Shown one piece after another: positions 35,848-45,923 of a stretch of DNA of 64,000 nucleotides. How positions within the stretch are numbered: the first letter of the stretch is position 1; each line of letters opens with the position of its first letter. The stretch comes from Rhodococcus sp. KBS0724 (GTDB taxonomy: Bacteria > Actinomycetota > Actinomycetes > Mycobacteriales > Mycobacteriaceae): positions 6,152,501-6,216,500 of the forward strand of contig NZ_VCBX02000001.1 of NCBI RefSeq assembly GCF_005938745.2, read 5' to 3'. The position numbers and the translations under genes are program-made. Under the pieces are notes generated by a model that was given only the letters and a program-made list of their open reading frames with translations, ran no database searches and was not told the origin of the DNA.

Positions 35848-37881
35848 ATGGTGCCCACATCGACTCGCGACACTTCGTCGCCCCGGCGTGCACACGTTAT
35901 CCGCACGATCCTTGCAGTGTTGGTGATCGCGCCACTTTCGATTGCAGCCTTCTACATGTGGGCATTGTGGGACCCGGGCGACACCGTGAACCGCCTGCCC
36001 GTGGCCATCGTCAACGCCGACAAGGGCACCGATCTCGACGGAACCCGCCTTGTTGCGGGCGACGACGTAGTGGCCGCCCTGGTCGACAGCGGCGATGTCG
36101 CCTGGAAGGTTGTCACGGCGCAGGAAGCACAGTCGGGCGTCGACGACGGCACGTACTACTTCTCCGTCGTGATACCCGAGTCGTTCAGCGCCGATGTGGC
36201 AAGCGCAGCAACCGGTTCAGGACGGAAAGCCCAATTGCAGGTCGTCTACAACGACTACAACAGCCTTGTCGCGGGGCCTGTGGGAGAGAGCATCATCGCG
36301 CAGGTGCGGTCGGCCGTCTCCGAATCCATCGGAGAGCAGTCCATCGATCAGGTCCTGGTGGGACTCGGCGAACTGGGCACCGGCTTCGGAGAAGCAGCCA
36401 CTGGCGCACAACAACTTTCCGACGGATCCGCGGCCGCACTTGCCGGCACCAACCAGCTCTATACCGGCAGTCAGGAACTTGCGGCCGGTCTCGGCGAGGC
36501 AAATCAGGGCGGAAAGGAACTCGCGGCAGGAGCGGGCGAACTCGCTGCGGGTACCGACGAGGCAGCAGCCGGATCACAAGAGCTCAATGCCGGAATGCAG
36601 CAGCTGGTGGGCGGCGCAGACGAGCTCGGTGCTGGGGCACGCCAGATCAGTGAAGTCGTCGACATGGTGACTACCCCGATCCTCGATATTGCCGACTCGT
36701 CGGGTGCTGTGGTTGGTCAGATCGACGCTCTGACCAATTCGCTTCGGCTCGCGGGTGACCCGGTGTCCGCAGGACTTGTCGAGGCACTCTCCACCTTGCG
36801 GACCTCACTCACTGCACAACCTGCAGATGACGACGTGATGGGACAACTCAGCCAGCTACGGGACGGCGCCCGAGAAATCACCCGCCAACTCACCGATCCG
36901 GGAAGTGACTACCGCGGCGGATTGAACGCCGCCGCAGCCGGTGTCAGCCAGTTGAGCACGGGACTCGGGCAACTGTCCGACGGTGCACACCAACTTGATT
37001 CGGGTGCCAACGAACTGTCGTCCGGCCTCGGACAACTGGCAGCAGGCAGCGTCGAACTCCGCGACGGCCTCGGCGAGCTGAATGTCGGTATGGGTGAACT
37101 GAATGCGGGCTCAGGTGAACTTGCCCAAGGACTCGCTGACGGCGCCGCTCAGGTACCGCAGTTCACCGACGACGAGCGCGCCACCACCGCCAACTTGCTA
37201 TCTGCACCCGTCGCAGTTGACGCTCGAAACAACTACCCAGCAGCCGGATTCGGACCTGGTGCAGTGCCGGCGGTAATGTCCGTGGCGCTGTTTCTCTGCG
37301 GAATTCTCACCTGGTTCGTCGTCCGCCCACGACGCGGGCGGTCTCTCAACTCACACACGAGCATTGTGCGCGAAGGTCTGCGACGCTATCGCATTCCGGC
37401 ACTCGTTACCCTTGCAGCAGCATTGATACTGTCCGTGGTCGCTCTGACTGTCGCGGATGTCGACCCACCCAGCGTCCTCGCGATGGTGGCCGTGATGATC
37501 CTTGTCGGCGCGGCAGCGGTGGCTTGCGGACGCCTGTTCACTGTCGTATTCGGCGCCGTCAATGGAACGTTCATCGCACTGAGCGCCTTGATGATTCAGA
37601 TCTTTGCATTCGGCGCGGTCTATCCCATCGAACAGATGCCGGCCCCACTCCAGTGGTTGCACGCCCTGATGCCACTGACCTGGGCGCGCAACGCGATGCG
37701 CATGGTTTTGGTCGGCTATTACGGGCCGAGGTTCTGGCTGGCGGTAGCCGCGTTGGCTGCTCTGGTGATCGGAGCCGTCGTGTTCACGATCTGGTGGCGT
37801 CGTCGACAAGAGCCGCTATCTGACGACGACGACGCGCCGATCACCGAGGAGATCGAGGTTCTCCAGCCTGCGCAAATGTGA
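35848..37881 (+). CDS. YhgE/Pip-family ABC-2-type membrane protein
   Basis: A protein of 677 residues from ATG 35848, or 697 from ATG 35788. One N-terminal membrane helix (IRTILAVLVIAPLSIAAFYMWAL) precedes the Pip/YhgE block (RLPVAIVNADKGTDLDGTRLVAGDDV). A large extracytoplasmic domain of Ala/Gly/Glu repeats (ELAAGxxEL type, about residues 180-440) is predicted to form a long helical bundle. Five to six C-terminal membrane spans follow. Relatives include phage infection protein, YhgE and the EsaA/MmpL-associated exporters. The repeat domain shows the usual GxxxL spacing. The transported substrate is unknown. The start at 35848 is preferred on spacing and on where the conserved sequence begins. 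Confidence 0.82.
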   Translation: MVPTSTRDTSSPRRAHVIRTILAVLVIAPLSIAAFYMWALWDPGDTVNRLPVAIVNADKGTDLDGTRLVAGDDVVAALVDSGDVAWKVVTAQEAQSGVDDGTYYFSVVIPESFSADVASAATGSGRKAQLQVVYNDYNSLVAGPVGESIIAQVRSAVSESIGEQSIDQVLVGLGELGTGFGEAATGAQQLSDGSAAALAGTNQLYTGSQELAAGLGEANQGGKELAAGAGELAAGTDEAAAGSQELNAGMQQLVGGADELGAGARQISEVVDMVTTPILDIADSSGAVVGQIDALTNSLRLAGDPVSAGLVEALSTLRTSLTAQPADDDVMGQLSQLRDGAREITRQLTDPGSDYRGGLNAAAAGVSQLSTGLGQLSDGAHQLDSGANELSSGLGQLAAGSVELRDGLGELNVGMGELNAGSGELAQGLADGAAQVPQFTDDERATTANLLSAPVAVDARNNYPAAGFGPGAVPAVMSVALFLCGILTWFVVRPRRGRSLNSHTSIVREGLRRYRIPALVTLAAALILSVVALTVADVDPPSVLAMVAVMILVGAAAVACGRLFTVVFGAVNGTFIALSALMIQIFAFGAVYPIEQMPAPLQWLHALMPLTWARNAMRMVLVGYYGPRFWLAVAALAALVIGAVVFTIWWRRRQEPLSDDDDAPITEEIEVLQPAQM

Positions 37882-37892
37882 GCCAACCCGAC

Positions 37893-37933
37893 GTTGGCCT
37901 GAAAGTCTCAATGTTTCAGACCTTCAGGCCAAC
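37893..37933. terminator. Bidirectional terminator between YhgE-like gene and catabolic operon
   Basis: An 11-bp inverted repeat (GTTGGCCTGAA at 37893-37903, TTCAGGCCAAC at 37923-37933) encloses a smaller CTGAAA/TTTCAG stem. It marks the 3' ends of the plus-strand YhgE-like gene and of the eleven-gene minus-strand operon. Confidence 0.7.
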
Positions 37934-37950
37934 TCGGCATCGTCAACCGA

Positions 37951-38736
37951 TCAGCGTGCTCCGCTCGTTCCACCGTCGAGGGGGATTACCGTCCCCGTCA
38001 GGTAGGCGCCGGCCCGCGAGGACAAGAAGATCGCCAGGCCGGCCGCATCCTGTGGCGTTCCGATTCGGCCCAGCGGGACCGAATCCGCCACAGCCTTGGC
38101 GCTTTCCTCGTTCTCGAGCAGAAAGGCCATCATCTTCGACGGGAATGGTCCCGGCGCAATGGCGTTGACCGTGATCTGCTCCCCAGCAAGCGTCGCCGCC
38201 AACTTGCGGGTCAGCATATGTACCGCAGCCTTGCTCGCCCCGTACGAGAAGTTCTCCGAGCCTGACACAACAAGTCCGTCGATCGATCCGATGTTGATCA
38301 CGCGAGCAGGATCTTCCGCCGTTGCCGCAGAACGCAACTGCGGCAGCAGCTTCTGAGTCAAGAGGAAGATTGCCTTGACGTTGATATCGAAGATCTTGTC
38401 GAAGCCCGCACCGGGGAAGTCGTCGACGGGAGCGCCCCACGTTGCGCCGGCATTGTTCACCAGCACGTCGAGTGTCGGAGAAATCTCGGCGACCTTCGCA
38501 GCGAGGCTTTCGATTCCCTCCTCCGTGGACAGATCAGCCGGGTGCGAGATGCAGGTGCCGAACTCCGAAAGCTCCCGCGCTGCCTCGTCACACGCTTCCG
38601 CTTTTCGGGACGAGATGACTACCGTCGCACCGCCTTCGACAAATCCGCGAGCGATCATGTAGCCGATACCGCGCGAACCACCCGTCACGACGACAGTTTT
38701 GCCGCTGACGTCGAACAGTCCCTCGAGCAAGCTCAT
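37951..38736 (-). CDS. Short-chain dehydrogenase/reductase
   Basis: The 261-residue classical SDR has TGGSRGIG (19-26), NNAGATWG, and catalytic Tyr and Lys in FSYGASKAA. It is the last gene of the catabolic operon. Its ATG overlaps the thiolase stop by 4 bp. A role as 3-hydroxyacyl-CoA dehydrogenase or a related reductase in the pathway is inferred. The frame is open upstream through the thiolase gene without meaning. Confidence 0.87.
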   Translation of the reverse strand: MSLLEGLFDVSGKTVVVTGGSRGIGYMIARGFVEGGATVVISSRKAEACDEAARELSEFGTCISHPADLSTEEGIESLAAKVAEISPTLDVLVNNAGATWGAPVDDFPGAGFDKIFDINVKAIFLLTQKLLPQLRSAATAEDPARVINIGSIDGLVVSGSENFSYGASKAAVHMLTRKLAATLAGEQITVNAIAPGPFPSKMMAFLLENEESAKAVADSVPLGRIGTPQDAAGLAIFLSSRAGAYLTGTVIPLDGGTSGAR

Positions 38737-39932
38737 GCGACCTCGAACAGTCCGGCAGCACCCATGCCGCCGCCGATGCACATAGTCACAACAACGAGCT
38801 TGGCGCCGCGACGCTTCCCTTCCAAGAGAGCATGACCGACCAACCGAGCACCCGTCATTCCGTACGGGTGTCCGACGGAGATTCCGCCGCCGTCGACGTT
38901 GTACTTCTCGGGATCGATACCGAGCTTGTCGCGGCAGTACAGAGCTTGAGAAGCAAACGCCTCGTTCAGTTCCCAGAGATCGATGTCGTCGACCTTCAGC
39001 CCGTGCAGGTCGAGCAGACGCGGAATCGCGAATACCGGGCCAATTCCCATCTCGTCCGGAGCGCAACCCGCGACAGCCATGCCGCGGTAGATGCCGAGAG
39101 GAGCCAAACCACGACGTTCTGCCTCACCGGCCTCCATCAACACCGATGCGGACGCGCCGTCTGATAGCTGAGACGAGTTGCCCGCAGTGATGGAGGAATG
39201 AGCACTGACAGTCCCGTCGGCCAGCACCGGGCGCAGGCTCGCGAGGCCCTCCAACGTGGTGGACGCGCGGTTGCCTTCGTCGCGAGTCAGCGTGACCGAC
39301 TCGGTGCCGATCTCACCGGTTTCCTTGTTCTGCACCTGCTTGATCGAGGGCAGCGGGACGATCTCGAGGTCGAACCGACCTGCGGCCTGTGCCGCAGCGG
39401 TCCGCTGCTGAGATACCAGCGCGAACTCGTCCTGCTGCTCACGGGTGACGCCGTAGCGTTCGGCGACGATCTCGGCAGTGTGCAGCATCGGCATGTAGAT
39501 CGACGGCTTGTTTTCCTTCAGCCACGGATCGGCCGCGCGGAAGTTGTTCATGTGATCGTTCTGGACCAACGAGATCGACTCGACGCCGCCGCCGACCGCG
39601 ATCTGCATTCCGTCGTCCACGATCTGCTTGGCTGCGGTGGCGATGGCCATGAGCCCGGACGAGCACTGACGGTCGATCGTCATGCCGGAAACCGAATCCG
39701 GAAGCCCGGCCCGCAACACTGCCTGGCGCGCGACATTGCCACCCGTCGATCCCTGCTGCAACGCTGCGCCGAGGATGACGTCCTCAACTTCGCCACCTTC
39801 GAGGCCCGCGCGCACAACCGCATTCGAGATGGCATGTGCAGCAAGCTCTTGCGCTTGCGTGTTATTGAACGCGCCGCGGTACGCCTTACCGATCGGGGTG
39901 CGGGCGGTGGACACGATGACAGCTTGTCTCAT
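38733..39932 (-). CDS. Acetyl-CoA acyltransferase (thiolase)
   Basis: The 399-residue thiolase has acyl-acceptor C90 ([12 protein letters not shown]), the H in [17 protein letters not shown] and the second catalytic Cys in [17 protein letters not shown]. It performs the final thiolytic cleavage of 3-ketoacyl-CoA. The ATG at 39932 is the natural start ([16 protein letters not shown]); the frame is open about 34 codons upstream. It lies 37 bp after the quinone oxidoreductase gene. Confidence 0.93.
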   Translation of the reverse strand: MRQAVIVSTARTPIGKAYRGAFNNTQAQELAAHAISNAVVRAGLEGGEVEDVILGAALQQGSTGGNVARQAVLRAGLPDSVSGMTIDRQCSSGLMAIATAAKQIVDDGMQIAVGGGVESISLVQNDHMNNFRAADPWLKENKPSIYMPMLHTAEIVAERYGVTREQQDEFALVSQQRTAAAQAAGRFDLEIVPLPSIKQVQNKETGEIGTESVTLTRDEGNRASTTLEGLASLRPVLADGTVSAHSSITAGNSSQLSDGASASVLMEAGEAERRGLAPLGIYRGMAVAGCAPDEMGIGPVFAIPRLLDLHGLKVDDIDLWELNEAFASQALYCRDKLGIDPEKYNVDGGGISVGHPYGMTGARLVGHALLEGKRRGAKLVVVTMCIGGGMGAAGLFEVA

Positions 39933-39969
39933 AGGGAACCTTTCTAGTGCTGTGCGCAGCAGGAGGGAA

Positions 39970-40953
39970 TTAGGGAACAAAGACGACGCGACCGACAGTG
40001 GTGCCGTCGCCGAGGCGACCGATACCGTCGGCAACGTCCGTCAACGACAACCGCTCACTGATCAGTGGTTTGACCAAGCCGGCATCGGCGAGCCTGGTGA
40101 GCTCGACGTGGCAGTCGTCGATGGCCTGCTGGTTGTAAGCCTTGTACAGCCCCCAGTGCAGACCGATAATCGAATAGTTCTTGATGAGAGCATGATTGAG
40201 AGCCGGCTGCGGAATCGTGCCACCCGCGAAGCCGATGATGACGATCCGTCCTTCGAAGGCAATGCATTTGGTGGACTTCGAGTAGGCGTCGCCGCCGACC
40301 GGATCGAAGACCACGTCGGCGCCCTTGCCGCCGGTGAACTCCTTGACCGCTGCTACGAAGTCCTCGCTGTGACGGTCGACCACGAGGTCGGCCCCGAGCT
40401 TGCGCGCGTACTCGGCCTTGTCGGGCCCACCGACAACTCCGATCACCTTGGCGCCTGCCGCCTTGCCGAGTTGCACTGCGGCACTACCCACGCCACCCGC
40501 AGCGGCGTGAACCAACAGGGTTTCGCCCGCGATCAGTTGGGTGCGGCGATGCAGAGCGAACCACGCCGTCTGATAGCCGATACTCAATGCCGAGGCTTCG
40601 GCGTCGTCGAGAGCCGACGGCGCCGGGAACGTGTTGTTCTGATCCAACACCGAGAATTCTGCAAAGCCACCGGCCGGCAGACTCGGGTTCCCGATCACCC
40701 GGTCCCCCACTGCAAACTTGGTCACCGAATCACCCACGGACACAACCTCACCACACAATTCCACACCCGGAGTGAAGGGCAGCGGCGGCTTGATCTGGTA
40801 CTCACCGCGGCACATGAGTACGTCGGGGAAGTTCGCCGGGGCAGCGAGCACCTTCACCAGCATTTCCGCCGCCCCCGCGGTAGGCTCCGACGCCTCCTCC
40901 AATGACAGGACATCCCGAGGTTCACCGAGTTGATTGACGCGCCAAGCCTTCAC
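39970..40953 (-). CDS. NADPH:quinone oxidoreductase-type medium-chain dehydrogenase
   Basis: The 327-residue zinc-free MDR has the NADPH motif [19 protein letters not shown] and the [24 protein letters not shown] segment; no zinc-ligand cysteines are present. The quinone oxidoreductase/enoyl reductase class fits reduction of an enoyl-CoA or enone intermediate. GTG start. It lies between the acyl-CoA dehydrogenase pair and the thiolase in the operon. Confidence 0.88.
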   Translation of the reverse strand: MKAWRVNQLGEPRDVLSLEEASEPTAGAAEMLVKVLAAPANFPDVLMCRGEYQIKPPLPFTPGVELCGEVVSVGDSVTKFAVGDRVIGNPSLPAGGFAEFSVLDQNNTFPAPSALDDAEASALSIGYQTAWFALHRRTQLIAGETLLVHAAAGGVGSAAVQLGKAAGAKVIGVVGGPDKAEYARKLGADLVVDRHSEDFVAAVKEFTGGKGADVVFDPVGGDAYSKSTKCIAFEGRIVIIGFAGGTIPQPALNHALIKNYSIIGLHWGLYKAYNQQAIDDCHVELTRLADAGLVKPLISERLSLTDVADGIGRLGDGTTVGRVVFVP

Positions 40954-40986
40954 AGTATTTTCTCCAGTTTCGGTAGTGAGGATGGT

Positions 40987-42084
40987 TCAGGACGAGATCG
41001 GGAGGTCGACAAGCTCGCCAAGCCGTGCCCGGTGCTGATATGCGGTTCCCAGTGCCAGTTGGTCACTCTTGGCTCGCTTGAGATACAGATGTGCCGGATA
41101 CTCCCACGTCATTCCGATACCACCGTGGAGTTGGACGCATTCCTCGGCAGCATGAACCGCGACGCCGCTGCAGTATGCCTGGGCCACCGTCGCTGCGATG
41201 GCCGCATCGGCGTCGCCGCGTGCATAGGTGTCCGCCGCATAACGCGCGGCAGCACCCGCAGAGCTGACTTCGAGCCACAGGTCTGCCAACCGATGCTTGA
41301 TCGCCTGGTACGAACCGATCGCGCGGCCGAACTGCTTGCGCTCCTTCACATACGCGAGAGTGGTCTCGAGGCACCACTGCGCCACGGCAAACTGCTCGGA
41401 CGCCAGAAGTGCGCTTCCGCAGAGCAACGATTCCTCAATCGCCTGAGCCGCATTGCCGTTGTCGGCCCGCACCGACGGCGCCCCCGAGAACTCGACGTCC
41501 GCCAAGCGGCGCGTCATGTCCAGGGACAGAACCGGCGTGACGGTGGCGTCGGCGATCCGAACGGTGTGCAGTTCCACACCGCTGTCACCGGCAACCGGAA
41601 CAACCAGAACATCGGACTCGGCGACGCCGGCAACCGTCGTGACGCTGCCGACGAGTCCGCCAGCCGTTGCCTTGACAGTGGGGGTGAAAGTTCCTGGTGC
41701 AGTGGACAACGGGACGACCAGGGCAGCTGTCGAATCCCCCGCGGCCAATTGACCGAGCACCTCGGTCTCGCCGGCTTTCAACAACGCCGTCGTCGCCAGC
41801 ACAGCGCTGGTGAAGAACGGAACGGGGGCGACCGCACGTCCGATCTCCTCCATCACGACTGCCGCCTCACGCGTGGACGCACCTGCCCCGCCCAACTCCT
41901 CGGGTACCAGCAGTCCCGCCAAACCGAGTTCCGACGCCAGTGACTTCCACAGTCCGGTGAAGTCGGCGGACACGTCGTCGTAGGCCGTGACCACGGTCTC
42001 GGCGCCCGCCCGCTCACTCAGCAGTCGTCTGACGCTGGCACGCAGATCTTGTTCGGTCTCGGAGTACAGCAGATCGGCGCTCAT
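40987..42084 (-). CDS. Acyl-CoA dehydrogenase
   Basis: The 365-residue flavoprotein-like dehydrogenase matches the short actinobacterial FadE type that forms heterodimers: LGLAGLLVPEELGGAGAS, REAAVVMEEIGRAVAP, YVKERKQFGRAIGSYQAIKH and LHGGIGMTWEYPAHLYLKRAK. The ATG overlaps the stop of the upstream acyl-CoA dehydrogenase (ATGA). Adjacent overlapping FadE pairs of this kind form alpha2-beta2 enzymes acting on ring or branched acyl-CoAs in steroid catabolism. The same assembly is inferred here. Confidence 0.88.
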   Translation of the reverse strand: MSADLLYSETEQDLRASVRRLLSERAGAETVVTAYDDVSADFTGLWKSLASELGLAGLLVPEELGGAGASTREAAVVMEEIGRAVAPVPFFTSAVLATTALLKAGETEVLGQLAAGDSTAALVVPLSTAPGTFTPTVKATAGGLVGSVTTVAGVAESDVLVVPVAGDSGVELHTVRIADATVTPVLSLDMTRRLADVEFSGAPSVRADNGNAAQAIEESLLCGSALLASEQFAVAQWCLETTLAYVKERKQFGRAIGSYQAIKHRLADLWLEVSSAGAAARYAADTYARGDADAAIAATVAQAYCSGVAVHAAEECVQLHGGIGMTWEYPAHLYLKRAKSDQLALGTAYQHRARLGELVDLPISS

Positions 42085-43274
42085 CGGGGTAGGTCCTTCC
42101 AGGCGATGTCCTTGTCGACGCGATGCTCGGGCGGCAACCCGAGTACGCGTTCTGCGATGACGTTGCGCAGGATCTCCGACGTTCCGCCCTCGATCGAATT
42201 GCCCTTGGCTCGTAGGTACCGGTATCCGGGTTCACGGCCGGTGAAGTCGACGGAATCCGGTCGACGCAGCGTCCAGTCGTCGTAACGCAGACCGGCTTCG
42301 CCGTGCAACTCGAGGTCGAAACCCGAAATCTGCTGGGCCAAACCGGCAAACGCGAGCTTCATTCCCGAGCCTTCGGGGCCGGGCTGTCCGGCAGCGAGCT
42401 GCTGGCGAAGTCGCTCACCGGTCAGGCGCGCGACCTCCGATTCGGTCCAGAGCCGCATCAACTCGTCGTGCATCGCCGGGTTTCGCAGCTCGGGCTCGTC
42501 GCGCCAGGCCTGCGCAACCTTTCCGATCATGCCGCCCTCACGCGGTGCGCCCGAACCGATGGCAACACGCTCGTTGTTCAGGGTGGTGGTCGCAACCTTC
42601 CATCCCTGACCTTCGGCTCCGAGGCGATTGGCGTCCGGAATCCTGACGTCCGTGAGGAATACCTCGTTGAATTCGGCCTCGCCGGTGATCTGGCGCAGCG
42701 GACGGACGTCGACGCCCGGGTCGGTCATGTCGCAGATGAAGTAGCTCAGACCCGCATGCTTGGAGCGCGACGGATCAGTCCTGGCCACCAGAATCGCCAG
42801 CTGCGCGTTTTGCGCGCCCGACGTCCATACCTTCTGCCCGTTGACTATCCAGTCGTCGCCGTCGCGGACGGCGCGGGTGGCGACGGCCGCGAGGTCCGAA
42901 CCTGCGCCCGGTTCACTGAACAGCTGGCAGTAGACCGTCTCCGCAGTCCACAACGGGCGCAGGAACTTCTGCTTCTGTTCCTCGGTACCGAAGGCAGCGA
43001 TGGTCGGTGCCGCCATGCCCAGTCCGATCCCGTTCTTGCCGGTGGCCGGGCCGGGTGCACCAGCGGCCTCCAGCTGAGCGTTCACCTGACGCTGAAAGCT
43101 CTGCGGTACACCGAGTCCCCCATGACCTTCGGGGAAATGAACCCACGCCAATCCGGCGTCGAATCGTGCGCCGAGGAAATCCGATACAGACACACTGCTC
43201 GGATCGTTCTCCGCGAGAAGCGTGTTCACCTTGTCGGCGAGGTCACGCGATACTGCCTCTTCATCGAAAGCCAT
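42081..43274 (-). CDS. Acyl-CoA dehydrogenase
   Basis: The 397-residue dehydrogenase has CQLFSEPGAGSDLAAVATRAVRDGDDWIVNGQKVWTSGA type segments (FAD/substrate pocket) and RNVIAERVLGLPPEHRVDKD at the C-terminus. The ATG at 43274 has GGA 7 bp upstream; an ATG two codons earlier is possible. It is translationally coupled to the next acyl-CoA dehydrogenase, likely its partner subunit. Confidence 0.9.
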   Translation of the reverse strand: MAFDEEAVSRDLADKVNTLLAENDPSSVSVSDFLGARFDAGLAWVHFPEGHGGLGVPQSFQRQVNAQLEAAGAPGPATGKNGIGLGMAAPTIAAFGTEEQKQKFLRPLWTAETVYCQLFSEPGAGSDLAAVATRAVRDGDDWIVNGQKVWTSGAQNAQLAILVARTDPSRSKHAGLSYFICDMTDPGVDVRPLRQITGEAEFNEVFLTDVRIPDANRLGAEGQGWKVATTTLNNERVAIGSGAPREGGMIGKVAQAWRDEPELRNPAMHDELMRLWTESEVARLTGERLRQQLAAGQPGPEGSGMKLAFAGLAQQISGFDLELHGEAGLRYDDWTLRRPDSVDFTGREPGYRYLRAKGNSIEGGTSEILRNVIAERVLGLPPEHRVDKDIAWKDLPR

Positions 43275-43308
43275 GACCATTCCTTCGGTTCGAGCGGTGA
43301 GCGGACAG

Positions 43309-44067
43309 TCAGTCCTTGGGTCCACCGGCGACGTAGACGACCTGACCGGAAACAAAGCCAGCGCCTTCACTGACGAAAAACGACGCGGTGTGCGCGATGT
43401 CCTCGGGCTGTCCGACGCGGTTGACCGGAATCTGCGAAGCGGCAGCAGTCTTGAAGTCCTCGAAGCCGACTCCCATACGCTCGGCCGTTGCGGCGGTCAT
43501 CTCGGTTTCGATGAATCCGGGGGCAATGGCGTTGGCGGTGACGCCGAACTTGCCCAGTTCGAAGGCCAATGTCTTGGTGAATCCCTGCATTCCAGCCTTC
43601 GCAGCGGAGTAGTTGACCTGTCCACGATTACCGAGAGCCGACGTGCTGGAGAGGTTCACGATGCGGCCGAACTTCGCTTCCACCATGTACTTCTGCACCG
43701 CGCGCGACATGAGGAACGCTCCGCGCAGGTGGACGTTCATCACCGAATCCCACTCGGCAACGCTCATCTTGAACAGAAGGTTGTCGCGAGTGATGCCGGC
43801 ATTGTTGATCAGTACGGTGGGTGCACCCAGTTCTGCGGCAATACGATCCACCGCTGCAGCCACCGACGTCTCGTCGGAGACGTCAGCGCCGACGGCCAAG
43901 CCCTGTCCGCCTGCAGCCTTGATCGCGTCGACGGTGCCCGCGCACGCCGCTTCGTCGAGGTCGAGCACGGCGACGGCAAAACCGTCTTCCGACAGTCGCT
44001 TCGCCACTGCCGCACCGATTCCGCGTGCTGCACCCGTGACAATTGCGGTTCTACGTTCCTGGCTCAC
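43309..44067 (-). CDS. FabG-like 3-oxoacyl/3-hydroxyacyl reductase (SDR)
   Basis: The 252-residue SDR is of the FabG/HSD10 type: TGAARGIG near residue 12, INNAGITRDNLLFKMS, and catalytic Tyr and Lys in VNYSAAKAG. The GTG start at 44067 follows GGAGGG; the frame is open 11 codons further. In a degradative operon it probably interconverts 3-hydroxy- and 3-ketoacyl-CoA. It lies 45 bp after the phosphotransferase gene. Confidence 0.88.
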   Translation of the reverse strand: MSQERRTAIVTGAARGIGAAVAKRLSEDGFAVAVLDLDEAACAGTVDAIKAAGGQGLAVGADVSDETSVAAAVDRIAAELGAPTVLINNAGITRDNLLFKMSVAEWDSVMNVHLRGAFLMSRAVQKYMVEAKFGRIVNLSSTSALGNRGQVNYSAAKAGMQGFTKTLAFELGKFGVTANAIAPGFIETEMTAATAERMGVGFEDFKTAAASQIPVNRVGQPEDIAHTASFFVSEGAGFVSGQVVYVAGGPKD

Positions 44068-44112
44068 TGGCCCTCCATAATTTCGTGATTCGACGGACAC
44101 CGGACGATCTCG

Positions 44113-45147
44113 TCAGATCCCGGCCTGATCTGCAATTTCCCTGGCTTTGGCAACCAACGCGTCGATGCGTTCCACGGTGGGAGTTCCGCTCTCGGCGGCA
44201 TTCTGCGGTTCGTCGCGGGCACGACGCATCACGCCTTCGGCGATCACGGCAATCTTCCACAGTCCCAAGGTGTGCCAGAACTTCAGCGCAGCCGGATCCC
44301 GTCCGGTGGCCTCGAGATAGATCCGGGAGATCTCCTCTCGCGAAGGGAATCCGGGGAGTGCCGACGCCGGGAAGTCGCCGCCTGTGTTCTCCCCCGCCGC
44401 CGGCCAGTACGCCAACAGGCTTCCGACATCCGCCAACGGATCACCGAGTGTGCAGAGTTCCCAGTCGAGCGCCGCGACAACTTCGCCGTTCTGAGCGGAG
44501 GTGATCACGTTGCGCAGGTGAAAGTCGCCGTGCACCAACGTGGTTTCGGTATGAGCCGGCTGAGCTGCAATGAGGCGCCGGGTGAGATCGTCCAGATCAG
44601 GACATTCCCGTGTCTTCGACTGTTCCCACTGACCTCCCCAACGCTTCAGCTGCCGTGCGGCGTAGGGCTTGTGGCTTGCCAGGTCGTCGAGGCCGGCCTT
44701 CTTCAGATCCACGGCGTGTATCTTCGCCAACGTCTGAGCCAGCGAGATTCCGATTGCCCGACGACGATCTTCGGACAGCGCTTCCGCGAGAGGCATCCGG
44801 TCGACCACTTCGCCGTCTACGAATTCCATCAGGAGCAGCGGGACTTCGGTGACGGCCGGGTCCTCGGTCAACCCGAATACGCGCGGCGACGGTACATCGG
44901 TGGATTCGAGAGCACTGAGGATTCGAGCTTCGCGCGCCACGTCGTGAGCCGAGGCCAGCAGGTGACCAAGCGGTGGGCGTCGGAGCACCCAGCGTTGGCC
45001 GGCCTGATCACGCACCAAGTACGTGAGATTGGACTGCCCCAGACCGATTCGATCGAAGGACAGCGGCCCAGTGAAGTCGATCCCCAGGCCTGCGATCCAC
45101 CCGGTGACCGCTTCGGTATCGAGTCCCACGACGTCGACGCTAGCCAC
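44113..45147 (-). CDS. ACAD11/LvaA-like acyl-CoA phosphotransferase (APH-fold kinase)
   Basis: The 344-residue APH-fold kinase has GLGQSNLTYLV (35-45), VLRRPPLGHLLASAHDVAREAR, MEFVDGEVVD, the catalytic loop LVHGDFHLRN (D208) and metal-binding D228 in ALDWELCTLGDPLAD. These segments match the N-terminal kinase domain of ACAD10/ACAD11 and LvaA of the levulinate pathway, which phosphorylate the 4-hydroxyl of 4-hydroxyacyl-CoA. Calling it aminoglycoside resistance would be wrong. The GTG start overlaps the SDR stop by 8 bp. An ACAD11-like dehydrogenase lies one gene upstream. Confidence 0.85.
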   Translation of the reverse strand: MASVDVVGLDTEAVTGWIAGLGIDFTGPLSFDRIGLGQSNLTYLVRDQAGQRWVLRRPPLGHLLASAHDVAREARILSALESTDVPSPRVFGLTEDPAVTEVPLLLMEFVDGEVVDRMPLAEALSEDRRRAIGISLAQTLAKIHAVDLKKAGLDDLASHKPYAARQLKRWGGQWEQSKTRECPDLDDLTRRLIAAQPAHTETTLVHGDFHLRNVITSAQNGEVVAALDWELCTLGDPLADVGSLLAYWPAAGENTGGDFPASALPGFPSREEISRIYLEATGRDPAALKFWHTLGLWKIAVIAEGVMRRARDEPQNAAESGTPTVERIDALVAKAREIADQAGI

Positions 45148-45922
45148 CGAAGGACGCTCCTTGCCGGAACGGCGTGACGTCGCCGAGCAGCTGGCCTCCG
45201 TCGATTGTCATGATTTCACCGGTGATCCACTGAGCAGCATCGGAAACCAGGAAAGCAATGGCCGCAGCGACGTCCTCGGGTTCACCGATGCGTCCGAGAG
45301 CGGTCGACGCGGACACCGCTTCTTCGTGTTCCTTCCACAGCGCTTCGGCGAGTTTGGTCCTCACCACTCCCGGTGCGACGGCGTTGACGCGAATCTTCGG
45401 CGACAACTCGAGTGCCAACTGCTTGGTGAGGTGGATCAGCGCAGCCTTCGACGCGTTGTACGTTCCGATACCTGCCTCGAATGCCATACCGCCGATCGAG
45501 GCGGTGTTGACCACGGATCCACCGTGCTCACTCATCCAGGCTCTCGCTGCCAGGCCGGTCCACAGGACTGGAGCCCACACGTTGACGTCGAAGGTCTTGG
45601 CGAAGCGCGAGTGATCCTGGTTGATGATCGGCCCGAACGACGGGTTGGTGCCCGCGTTGTTCACCAGGATGTCGAGACTGCCGAAACGCTCGATCGTCTG
45701 CTCGACGCACTTGCGGGCGGCATCCTCGTCCGTCGCGTGTGCGCCGACGCCGATGGCGTTGCCGGTCACCTGCGCGGCAGCCGCATCTGCGGATTCCTGT
45801 GAGCGCGAAGTCAGTACGACGTTTCCGCCCGCCGCCGCAATCGCCTGCGCGGTCGCTAGCCCGATGCCCCGCGATGCGCCGGTGATGATCGCCGTCTTAC
45901 CGGTGAGATCCAGTCCTGCCAT
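45140..45922 (-). CDS. Short-chain dehydrogenase/reductase
   Basis: The 260-residue SDR begins MAGLDLTGKTAIITGASRGIG, with VNNAGTNPSFGPI and catalytic Tyr and Lys in GTYNASKAALIHLTKQ. It sits between the ACAD11-like dehydrogenase (1 bp away) and the kinase (8-bp overlap). The order dehydrogenase-SDR-kinase is thus tightly coupled. In the levulinate operon an SDR (LvaD) works with the kinase and dehydrogenase on the hydroxyacyl-CoA; a similar role is inferred. Confidence 0.87.
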   Translation of the reverse strand: MAGLDLTGKTAIITGASRGIGLATAQAIAAAGGNVVLTSRSQESADAAAAQVTGNAIGVGAHATDEDAARKCVEQTIERFGSLDILVNNAGTNPSFGPIINQDHSRFAKTFDVNVWAPVLWTGLAARAWMSEHGGSVVNTASIGGMAFEAGIGTYNASKAALIHLTKQLALELSPKIRVNAVAPGVVRTKLAEALWKEHEEAVSASTALGRIGEPEDVAAAIAFLVSDAAQWITGEIMTIDGGQLLGDVTPFRQGASFGG

Positions 45923-45923
45923 G

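Noticed and set aside
44113..45147. Aminoglycoside phosphotransferase (resistance gene)
   Set aside because: The APH fold is shared, but the GQSN, LRRPP and HGDFHLRN segments and the acyl-CoA operon context match the ACAD11/LvaA kinase group.
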